DNA of 64,000 nucleotides from Pleurocapsa sp. PCC 7327 (GTDB taxonomy: Bacteria > Cyanobacteriota > Cyanobacteriia > Cyanobacteriales > Microcystaceae), in assembly GCF_000317025.1 (NCBI RefSeq), contig NC_019689.1, positions 4,573,501-4,637,500 of the forward strand, written 5' to 3'. The notes under the pieces were generated by a model. The model searched no databases. It had not been told where the DNA came from and saw only the letters and a list, made by a program, of their open reading frames with translations. This document shows positions 25,416 to 34,332 of this stretch, piece by piece; the stretch's first letter is position 1; each line of letters opens with the position of its first letter. Made by a program: the position numbers and the translations under genes.

Positions 25416-26552
25416 ATGGCATCAAAACGGAATTTGGCATTTTTCGCAGCCACCCTGCGCTTTTTTGCGCGTCGTCCTTGGGGTCTTGCTTTGTTGGTCT
25501 GGCTCGTCCTAATCGCCCCAGCACAAGCAGCAGTCGAACTTCGAGTGGCGATTAAAAAGAATCTCGATCGCGTTAAAGTGGGCAGTTCCACCCCTGCGGT
25601 CGTTCGCGATGAAACAGGTCGAAAACTGGGGGAAATAACCGCTCTGGATGCTTTCTCAGTAAGGACTGGCGGTCGCGGAGTCGCTCTCGGTAACTGGAGT
25701 GGCGATCGCCTCTACATCGAACCAACCGAAGAGGGTTACGTTTGGATTGGGGATAACTGGTATCGGGGACGCACCGAACTGATTCGGCAAGGGCAGGGAG
25801 TTACAGCCATCAATCGCGTCGATTTAGAAGAATATCTCTACAGCGTCGTTGGTTCGGAAGCAATTCCCAGTTGGCATCAGGAAGCCTTGAAAGCCCAAGC
25901 CGTTGCTGCCCGAACCTATGCTCTTTATCAACGCGCTATCTCAGCCAATCGTCTCTACGATCTGGAGACGACAACCCAAACGCAAGTATATAAGGGGATT
26001 AGCAGCGAGTATATCAGCACCCAAGAGGCAGTCAAGGCAACTGTCGGACAGATATTGACCTACCACGGGAAGACAATTCTGGCAGCTTTTCATTCGTCTT
26101 CTGGCGGACACACCGAAAACGTGGAAGATGTCTGGAGTTCTCGCCTGCCCTATCTTCGAGGCGTGATAGATTACGACCAGCGATCGCCTGTTTTCCAGTG
26201 GACAAAAACTTTTTCGTCTGAAGAACTCGCCCGTCGCATTAGCGGGATTGGCAATGTCAAAGCCTTGATCCCAGAACGAACCACACCTCGCGGACGGATC
26301 GTGACAATGAGAATAGTAGGCGATCGCGGCACGAAAACTCTGACTGGCGCTCAACTTCGTCAAGCCCTCGATCTCCGTAGTACTCTCTTTACTGTTTCTG
26401 CCGAAAACGACACGTTCCAAATTAACGGACGTGGCTTCGGTCACGGCATCGGGTTGAGTCAGTGGGGAACTTACTATTTAGCCGATCGGGGGGTGGATTA
26501 TCAGCGAATTCTCGCCCATTATTACCAAAATGCTCGTCTGACTCAAATGTAA
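25416..26552 (+). CDS. SpoIID/LytB-domain protein (putative lytic transglycosylase)
   Basis: Exported protein of 378 residues. A signal peptide (RRPWGLALLVWLVLIAPAQA) ends near residue 40. Residues about 60-130 form an N-terminal beta domain, and the SpoIID domain follows with VGSEAIPSWHQEALKAQAVAARTYAL, whose Glu is the catalytic residue of SpoIID transglycosylases. AFHSSSGGHTENVEDVW and RGFGHGIGLSQWGTY complete the active-site groove. SpoIID in sporulating bacteria cuts denuded glycan; in cyanobacteria the homologue probably acts on periplasmic peptidoglycan. Confidence 0.9.
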   Translation: MASKRNLAFFAATLRFFARRPWGLALLVWLVLIAPAQAAVELRVAIKKNLDRVKVGSSTPAVVRDETGRKLGEITALDAFSVRTGGRGVALGNWSGDRLYIEPTEEGYVWIGDNWYRGRTELIRQGQGVTAINRVDLEEYLYSVVGSEAIPSWHQEALKAQAVAARTYALYQRAISANRLYDLETTTQTQVYKGISSEYISTQEAVKATVGQILTYHGKTILAAFHSSSGGHTENVEDVWSSRLPYLRGVIDYDQRSPVFQWTKTFSSEELARRISGIGNVKALIPERTTPRGRIVTMRIVGDRGTKTLTGAQLRQALDLRSTLFTVSAENDTFQINGRGFGHGIGLSQWGTYYLADRGVDYQRILAHYYQNARLTQM

Positions 26553-26654
26553 TAGAGAGAGTCCGATCGTTCGGGAGAACGTTCCTGGTCAGCAGTTGCC
26601 AGCAAGTTTTTCAACTTCATCATAGGCTCTCAACAATCCGCTGTACCAGGCTTG

Positions 26655-27179
26655 TTATGCATCACCTTGATGTTTTAAGAACGGCACTAAATGCATCATA
26701 AAATCGCGCTTTCCTATTGAAGCTCCTTCCATACGTAGGATGTTATACGCTGTCGTCAGATGAAAATAAAAATTTGGTATTAGAAAATCATTTACATACG
26801 AGAGTCCAGATAATTCTACATATAGCCCTTGCCCAAGCTCAAGCCGATAGATTTCTGAAAGCTTGGCATCGACAACATTGATAGCGGCCAGAAGCCCCTT
26901 AGTCGATGAAATATGACTACGAGCTTCAGTTAACGATGTTACGTTAGGGTTTAAGTTGTTCGCGGACTGACCTAGGCACCATAATGCAAAGTTGCGAGGC
27001 TGATTACAAGTAAACGCTATTTGTGTCCCAAAAGGGAACATATCAGGCGCTATGCGTCGCTGCAAAAGGGACTCCACATCGTCTGTGAAATGACTCTCAG
27101 CCACATCTAAAAGATGGTTCAAAGTATCGAGCCTAGAATTGAAAATATTTTGTAATGCTGCGATCTTCTGTCTTTCCAT
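26655..27179 (-). CDS. DUF1993 (DinB-like fold) protein
   Basis: A 174-residue DUF1993 protein, related in fold to DinB/YfiT four-helix bundles. Signatures are RRIAPDMFPFGTQIAFTCNQ, the middle helix THISSTKGLLAAIN-type region, and the C-terminal PNFYFHLTTAYNILRMEG with GKRDF. Some members bind a metal through His residues; here the conserved His is in NFYFHLTTAY. No known function. The first codon is ATG at 27179, preceded by a weak purine stretch. Confidence 0.8.
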   Translation of the reverse strand: MERQKIAALQNIFNSRLDTLNHLLDVAESHFTDDVESLLQRRIAPDMFPFGTQIAFTCNQPRNFALWCLGQSANNLNPNVTSLTEARSHISSTKGLLAAINVVDAKLSEIYRLELGQGLYVELSGLSYVNDFLIPNFYFHLTTAYNILRMEGASIGKRDFMMHLVPFLKHQGDA

Positions 27180-27557
27180 ACGTTCTTTAGAAATAGAACT
27201 TGTGATACATTGTAATACACAACGTTAACCAACTCGCTGTTGAGGCACAACAACTGAGTACGAATAGAGGTTGCGATCGCTGGCTCGATCTCGATGCTGG
27301 CTTCTACTCCTGCTGCTAGCTCGATCGCGATCGCAAGAAAACGATTCTGGTTTGTAAAGCTGCGATCGCGCGTTGCTGTTGAAAAAGCTAAATGGATTAA
27401 ACTACACCAACTTCAGCGTAGTAAGTTGGAGCGCTGATATCTTTATAAAGATATAAAGAATAGATAGAATCCAAGCTAGAATCCGTCAGGGCGATTCGGC
27501 GGGCTCGTTCACAGGAAAAAACTACTAAATGACGGCTAAACATCAGGAGTAACGTTA
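27180..27557. other. Divergent intergenic region, HIP1-rich
   Basis: Separates the DUF1993 gene from the APC permease gene and contains several GCGATCGC octamers. The inverted pair TATCTTTATAAAGATA (27449-27464) is a 16-bp palindrome that could be a regulatory hairpin. Just before the permease, AGGAG (27547-27551) is the ribosome site. No RNA family was recognised. Confidence 0.45.
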
Positions 27558-29507
27558 ATGGCTGGACCGCTTATTCCCCCCAGACGATACCGCCAAAGCG
27601 ATCGGTACCGCCAACAGTTCCTTAACTGGTTACTCGCCCAAGAACAAGCCCCAAAGGGAGAGCATCACTCCAAGCATCCTTGGTGGCAGGTTATGTGTTT
27701 AACGGGGGTTGATTATTTCTCGACGCTGGGCTATCAACCTGGGATTGCGGCACTGGCAGCAGGCGCGCTTTCCCCGCTAGCAACCTTGGTTTTGGTCTTG
27801 CTGACGCTCTTTGGTGCCTTGCCTATCTATCGGCGGGTGGCTGAAACCAGTCCCCACGGAGAAGGTTCGATCGCGATGCTCGAGCATCTCCTTTCTTGGT
27901 GGCAGGGGAAGCTTTTTGTCCTTTGCCTACTGGGCTTTGTGGCAACTGACTTCATTATCACCATTACCCTTTCGGCTGCCGATGCGACAGCCCATATCAT
28001 TGAAAATCCTTTGGTGCCAGCTTTTCTTGACGATCGCGCAATCGGTATAACTCTCTTCCTGATAGCATTGCTTGGCGGCGTGTTTCTCAAAGGATTCCGA
28101 GAAGCCATTGGGATTGCTGTCTTCCTGGTTGGGATCTACTTGCTGTTGAATTTAATTACCATTGGCGTTAGCGCGTCTGAGATCTGGTCTCGCCCAGTTG
28201 CGATCGCTTCCTGGCAGTCTTTACTCTTGAGTGAAGATCAAAATCCTCTCACCATGCTCGGCGTGTCGGTTTTACTGTTTCCAAAGCTTGCTCTGGGATT
28301 ATCCGGTTTTGAGACGGGAGTAGCGGTTATGCCCCTCATCAAGGGTTGTAGCAGCGATACTGATGAGCGACCAAAAGGACGCATTTACAATACGCACAAG
28401 CTGCTTACAACTGCTGCCGTCATTATGAGTTTTTTCTTGATTGCGAGCAGTTTGGTGACGACGCTATTAATTCCAGCCGAAGAATTTCAAGCTGGCGGGG
28501 CAGCTAGCGGACGCGCCCTTGCTTACCTGGCGCATGCCTATCTGGGCAGTGGCTTCGGAACGATTTATGATTTGAGTACCATTTCCATCCTGTGGTTTGC
28601 GGGTGCGTCTGCTATGGCAGGTCTGCTCAATATCGTTCCTCGCTATTTACCGCGCTATGGCATGGCTCCCAACTGGACGCTGGCGATACGTCCTTTGGTG
28701 TTGATTTATACGGCGATCGCTTTTGCGGTCACGATTATTTTTAAAGCCAATGTGGAAGCGCAAGGGGGAGCCTATGCAACGGGAGTGTTGGTGTTGATGA
28801 GTTCGGCTGCTTTTGCTGTAACCTTAGCCGCTCGCCGCCAGAGAACGAAGCGAGGAGTTCTAGCTTTCAGTTTGATTACCTTAGTATTTTTATATACTAC
28901 TATCGTCAATATTATTGAGAGACCGGAAGGGATTCGGATCGCTGCCTTTTTTATCGGTACGATTATCGTTACTTCGCTGATTTCGCGGGTCTGGAGATCG
29001 ACCGAACTCCGAGTCGAGCAAATTGACATTGACAAAACTGCCTGTTGCTTTATCGATGCTCTAGCAAGTCGGGGCACGATACGAATTATTGCCAATCGAT
29101 TGAATGAGGGAGATGAGAGGGAGTATTACTTGAAGGAAAAAGAAGTCCGCGAGGACAACCATATTCCCCCGATGGATCCGGTTCTGTTCCTAGAAATTCT
29201 GGTATCCGATGCCTCAGAGTTTATAGATATCATTCGGATCGAAGGAGTAAAAGTCGGCGATTATCGCATCCTACGCACTCATAGTGCCGCCGTACCAAAT
29301 GCGATCGCAGCCATCCTTTTATACATACGCGATCGCACAGGTAAAATCCCCCATGCCTACTTTGGCTGGGTAGAGGGCAATCCCATCCAATATTTGCTGC
29401 GCTTCATCCTCTTTGGCGAGGGAGATATTCCTGTCGTTACCCGTGAAGTCCTTCGTAAGGCAGAAAAAAATCCCGACCGCCGCCCCGCTATCCACGTTGG
29501 CGGCTAA
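27558..29507 (+). CDS. APC-superfamily amino-acid permease with C-terminal soluble domain
   Basis: A 649-residue polytopic inner-membrane transporter. Twelve or so hydrophobic helices run from about residue 65 to 480. The first unwound region is [23 protein letters not shown] and the C-terminal end of the core is [25 protein letters not shown]. The last 160 residues (about 490-649) are hydrophilic and end [11 protein letters not shown]; this soluble tail is longer than in classical APC carriers and may be regulatory. Substrate is not predictable. A TetR-family gene lies convergent, 6 bp away. Confidence 0.85.
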   Translation: MAGPLIPPRRYRQSDRYRQQFLNWLLAQEQAPKGEHHSKHPWWQVMCLTGVDYFSTLGYQPGIAALAAGALSPLATLVLVLLTLFGALPIYRRVAETSPHGEGSIAMLEHLLSWWQGKLFVLCLLGFVATDFIITITLSAADATAHIIENPLVPAFLDDRAIGITLFLIALLGGVFLKGFREAIGIAVFLVGIYLLLNLITIGVSASEIWSRPVAIASWQSLLLSEDQNPLTMLGVSVLLFPKLALGLSGFETGVAVMPLIKGCSSDTDERPKGRIYNTHKLLTTAAVIMSFFLIASSLVTTLLIPAEEFQAGGAASGRALAYLAHAYLGSGFGTIYDLSTISILWFAGASAMAGLLNIVPRYLPRYGMAPNWTLAIRPLVLIYTAIAFAVTIIFKANVEAQGGAYATGVLVLMSSAAFAVTLAARRQRTKRGVLAFSLITLVFLYTTIVNIIERPEGIRIAAFFIGTIIVTSLISRVWRSTELRVEQIDIDKTACCFIDALASRGTIRIIANRLNEGDEREYYLKEKEVREDNHIPPMDPVLFLEILVSDASEFIDIIRIEGVKVGDYRILRTHSAAVPNAIAAILLYIRDRTGKIPHAYFGWVEGNPIQYLLRFILFGEGDIPVVTREVLRKAEKNPDRRPAIHVGG

Positions 29508-29513
29508 AAAATC

Positions 29514-30320
29514 TTAGCGATCGCCCAAAGGCTGAATTCCGCGCCACAGAATTCGCGCTAGCTGGTTTGACCAAGATTGAGGATTGACTCGTTGCGGGTT
29601 AGCAATCCAAGCCAGTATCAAGCCGTCTAGCATCCCAGCCCAGAAAGTTGCCAGCACGAAGGGATCGATATCCGCAGCAATTTGTCCATTGTCTTGCAAG
29701 CGGCGGATCGAGCTATTGACCATCTCCTGGGAGTTTTTATAAGTAGTGCTACCGAGCAATTTTTGTACTTCTGGCTCTCGGCTTTCGGTGATGAACTCTA
29801 GGTAAAGTCTGACCCAATCGGGGTTTGCCTGCGCATAACCCAGCTGGCTAGCGAGCAGTTCGGCAATCCCTGCTTCTCGATCTTCCGAACTGAAGGCTCT
29901 ATCGATTTCCTCTGGTAATGCTGGAAGGCGAGATTGCATCCTTTGTTCCATCAATGCCAGGAACAAATCGCTCTTGCTGGGAAAGTGCCAGTAAACGGCT
30001 CCTTTGGTCAATCCGGCATCGGCAGCAATGGCATCCAGTGTTGCTCCTGCGTAGCCGTGTTGGGCGAAAATACGGCTGGCAGAAGCAAGAATGCGACTGC
30101 GAGTATCGAGAAGTTGCGGACTTGAGCTAGTCTGCTCTGTGGCAAGCAACTCTCTCAATTGCTTCTTATTGCCAACGTAGCGCCGAACGGTAGGCCAGCT
30201 CACGCCTGCTTCCTTGGCTACATCAGTCAAGTTAATTTTGTCAAGAGGACGTTCGGCAGCCAACCGTTTAGCAGCAGCGAGAATCTCGTCGCGAGAAGTC
30301 GCTGGAAAACCTTTTTGCAT
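29514..30320 (-). CDS. TetR-family regulator with two tandem HTH units
   Basis: A 268-residue repressor-type protein. Two TetR N-terminal helix-turn-helix modules follow each other: residues about 8-55 (LTDVAKEAGVSWPTVRRYVG) and about 72-115 (LDAIAADAGLTKGAVYWHFPSKSDLF). The second is the canonical one, and the ligand-binding C-domain follows (about 120-268). The ATG at 30320 is chosen because the earlier frame start at 30356 falls in the palindromic operator. A typical TetR protein has one HTH and about 200 residues, so the duplication is notable. Inducer unknown; the convergent APC permease is a possible but unproven target. Confidence 0.85.
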   Translation of the reverse strand: MQKGFPATSRDEILAAAKRLAAERPLDKINLTDVAKEAGVSWPTVRRYVGNKKQLRELLATEQTSSSPQLLDTRSRILASASRIFAQHGYAGATLDAIAADAGLTKGAVYWHFPSKSDLFLALMEQRMQSRLPALPEEIDRAFSSEDREAGIAELLASQLGYAQANPDWVRLYLEFITESREPEVQKLLGSTTYKNSQEMVNSSIRRLQDNGQIAADIDPFVLATFWAGMLDGLILAWIANPQRVNPQSWSNQLARILWRGIQPLGDR

Positions 30321-30332
30321 AATTATATTCTT

Positions 30333-30357
30333 ATTGGTATTTATATTATATACCAAT
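30333..30357 (-). promoter_or_regulatory. Palindromic operator overlapping the TetR-gene promoter
   Basis: ATTGGTAT and ATACCAAT form perfect 8-bp arms separated by 9 bp, 13-37 bp upstream of the TetR ATG. On the minus strand TTTACA, a 17-bp spacer and TATAAA form a plausible sigma70-type promoter, with the palindrome covering the spacer and the -10. This fits autorepression by the TetR protein (inference). Confidence 0.7.
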
Positions 30358-30690
30358 GAGTATGTAAATTACAAAATTGCGGCTCTATGAAAATCCTTTT
30401 CTAGATAAAGGTGGGTATTTGCCGATCGCGCTAAGGTAAACATGAGCGAATAAAGATCGTGCAACAGCGCGATCGCGTTTTTTAGGATTTGGTTAAATTT
30501 GCTACATCAAATCTTTGCTCTTTCGTTGTATTTTAAAACACAAAGATATAGAGTCAATATCACCCTCCGATTGCTGGAAATTGACCTCCTTAATCTGTCG
30601 CAATGTAAAGATTAGAGGTCAATTTTATTTTGGGGAAATTTAAGAGTTCGCCATTTTTGCACCAAATAGCGTCCTTGTATTTACTCGTGC
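30358..30690. other. Intergenic region between the TetR gene and the DICT-HD gene
   Basis: No gene was seen apart from the stem-loop at 30578-30625. It holds the TetR promoter on its left and the 3-prime trailer of the DICT-HD gene on its right, plus two HIP1-type octamers near 30426 and 30470. Confidence 0.4.
30578..30625 (-). terminator. Long stem-loop downstream of the DICT-HD gene
   Basis: AAATTGACCTC (30578-30588) pairs exactly with GAGGTCAATTT (30615-30625), and inside it TAATCT pairs with AGATTA after a 2-nt bulge. It lies 66 bp after the DICT-HD stop on the minus strand and 220 bp upstream of the TetR gene. No T-run follows on the minus strand, so it may be a processing hairpin instead of a true intrinsic terminator. 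Confidence 0.5.
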
Positions 30691-32103
30691 TTAGCTAGCG
30701 ATCTCTGCCTTAGAAGGATCGGGCTTTGTCGCTTCCTCTAACCAAACAGTCGGTAGTTGACTAGGACGATTGGGCAATTGCATCAAGCCCATTTCTACAA
30801 GGCGAACGACAGTAGTCAAAGATTCTACCAAGGCAGGATCGAAACGAGTGCCGCTAGATTGCCGACATTTTTCTAGAGCGTCTGCTACGCTATAGGCAGG
30901 ACGATCGCCTCTGGGTTGGGTTAGTTTTTGAAACTCCGCCACCAAGCCAAGAATGCGAGCTTCGATAGAAATTTCTTCTTCTCTCAATCCGTCTGGTTTG
31001 CCGCTACCATCCCAGTGTTCTAGATGATGCAAGACAATATCGGTAACGGGGGCCAGTTCAGGCATAGTAGATAGCAGTTTTGCGCCCAGTATGGCGCGAT
31101 CGCGCCAAAAAGCCAAACTCGCTTCATCTAACTGATTAGAAGTGTGGGTAAATACCTCTATCGGCGCTTCGGCTAATCCAATGCGAAACAAGAGTCCGGC
31201 GAGGCGCAGCCGTCTCAACTTCAGGATCGGTAAATCGAGGAGCTGTCCGATGGTTTCTGCTAGGGCGGCTACCTGAAGCGAGGCAACCGGGTTATCTTTA
31301 TCCCGTTCGTCTACTCGCTGCGCCATTCTCAAGAAGGCTTGCAGCTTGCCAGCGGTTAAATTGCGATTAAGTCGCCGCGCTTGTCCTTCTAATTCCACCA
31401 GTTCCCGCGCTTGACGATTGACGGTGACGAGCTGTTGCTGGCTGGTTTGTAAATAAGTCACAATTCTGGAAACAACTCTCGTGAGATCGGCCGGGTTGGG
31501 GTTAGGAGTGCTAGCAATCTGCGCCTGCATTTGTGCGAGGCGATGGCATAGCGGGTTATCATAGGGGCGCATCCGTTCGATTAAAATTTCGGCTGATTTC
31601 TCAACTAGAGTGCGATCGAACGTCCACAATCCGTAAAACTTGCGCTCCATATCGGCTTGCGGCAGACTATCTGCCCGATATTCTTCGGCAGAGAGTTCGT
31701 GACACAATACCATCGCTGCGTAGTTAGGCGCGAGGATAATTAAATTCCATTCGTTGACTAGGGGATCGCTAGCATCTAGATTGATAAGGGAGACATTTTC
31801 CTGTTGTCCGGTTGGGTGGGCGGCGAAACCACTTTCGGGAAAGGCTGCGATCGCAATGTGACGGGAACATCGAGCGATCTCAAAATAGCGATCGGCTTCT
31901 TGCAAATACCATTTTCCCTGCTGAAAGGTAACGAGAACCAGGGGTTTTCGATCGGGAAGTCCTTCGCAAGTTTGTAAGATATGATCTTCTAAAGCATGAC
32001 ACAGAGCAATTAACGTATTTTTAAAATATACGCCGTAACTTGGAGGCAGTTGACCGTCGGGGAGCGCTGCTTTGAGTCGAGCCAGGGTGGACGAGCGTTG
32101 CAT
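30691..32103 (-). CDS. DICT sensory domain protein with degenerate HD-GYP-like domain
   Basis: About 470 residues. Residues about 1-150 match the DICT domain (diguanylate cyclase/two-component-associated sensor), as in SYGVYFKNTLIALCHALEDHI and PLVLVTFQQGKWYLQEADRYFEIA. A helical linker with TYLQTSQQQL follows, then an HD-GYP-like region from about 270. There the LHD-x-GK motif is LLFRIGLAE, so the HD pair and Lys are gone, GYP reads HHLEHWDGSGKPDG, and the vaD Asp is Glu (LVAEFQ). Metal-dependent c-di-GMP hydrolysis is therefore unlikely; a binding or scaffold role is more plausible. ATG at 32103 chosen. Confidence 0.75.
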   Translation of the reverse strand: MQRSSTLARLKAALPDGQLPPSYGVYFKNTLIALCHALEDHILQTCEGLPDRKPLVLVTFQQGKWYLQEADRYFEIARCSRHIAIAAFPESGFAAHPTGQQENVSLINLDASDPLVNEWNLIILAPNYAAMVLCHELSAEEYRADSLPQADMERKFYGLWTFDRTLVEKSAEILIERMRPYDNPLCHRLAQMQAQIASTPNPNPADLTRVVSRIVTYLQTSQQQLVTVNRQARELVELEGQARRLNRNLTAGKLQAFLRMAQRVDERDKDNPVASLQVAALAETIGQLLDLPILKLRRLRLAGLLFRIGLAEAPIEVFTHTSNQLDEASLAFWRDRAILGAKLLSTMPELAPVTDIVLHHLEHWDGSGKPDGLREEEISIEARILGLVAEFQKLTQPRGDRPAYSVADALEKCRQSSGTRFDPALVESLTTVVRLVEMGLMQLPNRPSQLPTVWLEEATKPDPSKAEIAS

Positions 32104-32269
32104 TGTCGATAGAGTGTTTTCCAAACTGTGCGCTTGATTAACCGCTTAATCCTATTAGTCTAGGATAAAGGAAGCTTATTCGATCTATATTTATAAGTTA
32201 ACTCGCGCGATTGTTCGATTAAAGGTCGCATGACTTTCTTTAATAGTGCTCTCTATTTAATTTACTCTC

Positions 32270-32857
32270 GTGGTAGTTTTAATTTGTCCCGGCATGCACG
32301 AGCCGCAACTAACCGATCGCTTTTTGCAAGCGCTACGACAGGAATCAATCGATCTCGGCACGCCTCTAATTTTTCCGACACAAACCTATCCAGCCTTTTC
32401 TGCATGGCATATCATACAGTTTTTACGCCAGGAACTCATGCAAAGGAGCGATAACTCTCTCTTATTTATAAGCTTTAGCGCTGGCGTTGTGGGAGCAATT
32501 GGGGCTGCTTGGGCTTGGCAGCAAAGTGGGGGTAAGATTTTAGCTCTAATCGCTTTAGACGGCTGGGGAGTTGCCTTATTTGGCAATTTTCCCATTCATC
32601 GCCTCAGTCATGACGAGTTTACCCACTGGAGTTCTGCCTTACTCGGAAGCGGAGAAGATAGCTTCTATGCCGATCCTGGTGTAGAGCATCTAGACTTATG
32701 GCGATCGCCCGATCTTGTCAGGGGGTGGGCGATTCAAAAAACCGTTTCTGGAATCCAGAGGCGATCGCGATCGACTGCCGCAGCCTTTTTAGCGCTATTA
32801 TTGAACAGATATTGGGAATACCGAACATCCTCCCGGCACCAGCTCAATAAAGCCTAG
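32270..32857 (+). CDS. Small alpha/beta-hydrolase-like hypothetical protein
   Basis: A 195-residue protein from a GTG start (VVVLICPGMHEPQL). It looks like a compact alpha/beta hydrolase: an initial beta strand plus PGMHEPQ loop, then the elbow-like LLFISFSAGVVGAIGAAW (G-x-S-x-G reduced to FSFSAG-type), and ALDGWGVALFG. The His of a triad is not clear, so activity is doubtful. Found here alone between two minus-strand genes. Cyanobacterial hypothetical; function unknown. Confidence 0.65.
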   Translation: MVVLICPGMHEPQLTDRFLQALRQESIDLGTPLIFPTQTYPAFSAWHIIQFLRQELMQRSDNSLLFISFSAGVVGAIGAAWAWQQSGGKILALIALDGWGVALFGNFPIHRLSHDEFTHWSSALLGSGEDSFYADPGVEHLDLWRSPDLVRGWAIQKTVSGIQRRSRSTAAAFLALLLNRYWEYRTSSRHQLNKA

Positions 32858-32977
32858 ACTTTTACCTTCTTAATCTTCAAGCTCGGTTGATATCAATAAG
32901 ATATTAAGAAATTGACGAGGTTTGCGATCGCTCGGTTTTGTTAATTATTGAGTTAGCGATCGCGCCTTTCTCATTTA

Positions 32978-34133
32978 CTATTCATCAAGTTGCAATTTTC
33001 CTACGGTAATGAGATAGAGTACTGCTTCTTCTTGTCCGTCTAATCCTAATAAGCCATTGAGCGCATCATCCAAAAAAAGCGCCGATCGCGCACGCTCCCA
33101 ATTCCAACGAAGTTGCTGTTAAATAAATATTCTGTCCCAGATGTCCCGCTTCCATCAGAACATAGCGGTAGGTGCGAACGCGATATTTCCACCGCGTTCG
33201 CTGAAAAATTGCTGAAATAACCAAACAAACGCTCGCTTTTGCCAAAAAGCCTTTTCCTAAACCAGCCATAACCAAATTTGTCCGAAAATCTCCAGATTTG
33301 AGCCGTTCTAATTGATGAGTTTGGACGGCATAGTGATAAATTCCTGCTGGCAATCCTTCGACGCGATGGACGACTGTATAGATTTCCAAGGGGTAAAGTG
33401 CCCCCGCAGAAGGAACGGAGCGTAATTCGCGATCGCTTTGAGTAATGCCCTGCGCTAGATGCAGCAAGCGAGACAATTGAATGAGGGATAGGGGGGCATC
33501 GGTGTAATCGCGTTGCGAGCGACGAGTTGCGATCGCAGTTTCTAAACTCAACCCCTGGTAGCCTTGAGGATTGGGCAATTTAATCTGTTCGGCATCGGGA
33601 TACGTCTTGTAGCGGGCTGGAGGTTCGCCCCAGTTGAGAATCGCGCCGAGGGCTTGCGCGGCACCAGGTTTGCTCCACTGATGGTAATATAGTCCCACAT
33701 CCGTCATCCCATCGGGCAGTTCGGCGGTAGATCGATAGGGGAGGAGTCGTCCTAAAAAGAAACTACCAGCGATCGCTGCTGCCCAAACGAGTAAATTTCG
33801 TCGTCCGGTTTCTTGATGCGGTTCTAAGTGTTGCACCCGTTCGCGATCTCCATGCCAAAAGCGATGTCCCCAACAAACTTTAACCCGTCCCCAATTCAAA
33901 CTCAGATGTAGCACTGCTAGAGCAACCCAAGCGTAACCGACTTGAGTGTGAAACGCAAAGCGGTGCAGTCCTATTGTATCCATCAACAGCCCACTGACGA
34001 ATAGGTAGAGACTGCCTAACACCAGGAAAGCGACGAGATATAATCTAGGTCTGTCCGTCTCATTTGTGTATTTCTGGAAAAAATGATGGCGAGTTAACAA
34101 AACAGCGATCGCGCCCAAAGGAGAAATCGTCAA
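32978..34133 (-). pseudogene. Membrane-anchored SagB-type oxidoreductase, frameshifted near the C-terminus
   Basis: The N-terminal part has three hydrophobic helices (about residues 28-50, 60-82 and 112-128) as in heme-less DUF4405-like modules. The nitroreductase-like SagB domain follows from about 190: LETAIATRRSQRDYTDAPLSL, SVPSAGALYPLEIYTV and MEAGHLGQNIYLTATSLELG. The frame stops at 33066 after GACAIGAFF. One base fewer at 33070-33078 (GG after seven T on the coding strand) would continue DDALNGLLGLDGQEEAVLYLITVGK to a TAG at 32978. The start is a TTG only 10 bp from the MITE-like repeat, so the native N-terminus may also be displaced. Flavin-dependent oxidation is the family activity. 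Confidence 0.8.
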
Positions 34134-34142
34134 AACCCTTAG

Positions 34143-34315
34143 AACTAAGATCTTGCACCATTCTCAACAACTGTTGTTGTCATTAATTTCCCGTGCGATC
34201 GAAAAAGTCTTCTAAAAAAGACCCAATAGGAATTTCAGTCGATTTTAATCGAGTTGAGCTTTGAGCCTAGAACTTTAGTTCTAGGCGTTGATTCCAAAAG
34301 TGCAAGATCTCAGTT
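34143..34315 (+). mobile_element. MITE-like palindromic element with terminal inverted repeats (copy B)
   Basis: A 173-bp element begins AACTAAGATCTTGCAC (34143-34158) and ends GTGCAAGATCTCAGTT (34300-34315), inverted with one mismatch in 16. The interior matches 10830-10974 (132 of 145). It contains CCTAGAACT-TT-AGTTCTAGG and other hairpins but no ORF, as expected for a non-autonomous miniature transposon. It lies directly before the SagB-type gene and after the DUF2232 gene. Confidence 0.75.
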
Positions 34316-34332
34316 AGAACAAAAAAGCCATC

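Noticed and set aside
27420-27557. Possible c-di-AMP (ydaO) or other riboswitch before the APC permease
   Set aside because: Some hairpin-forming sequence is present but the conserved core motifs of known riboswitches were not found.
30578-30625. Stem-loop as a small RNA or MITE
   Set aside because: No second copy seen in the window and no promoter; the position after the DICT-HD stop makes a transcript-end role simpler.
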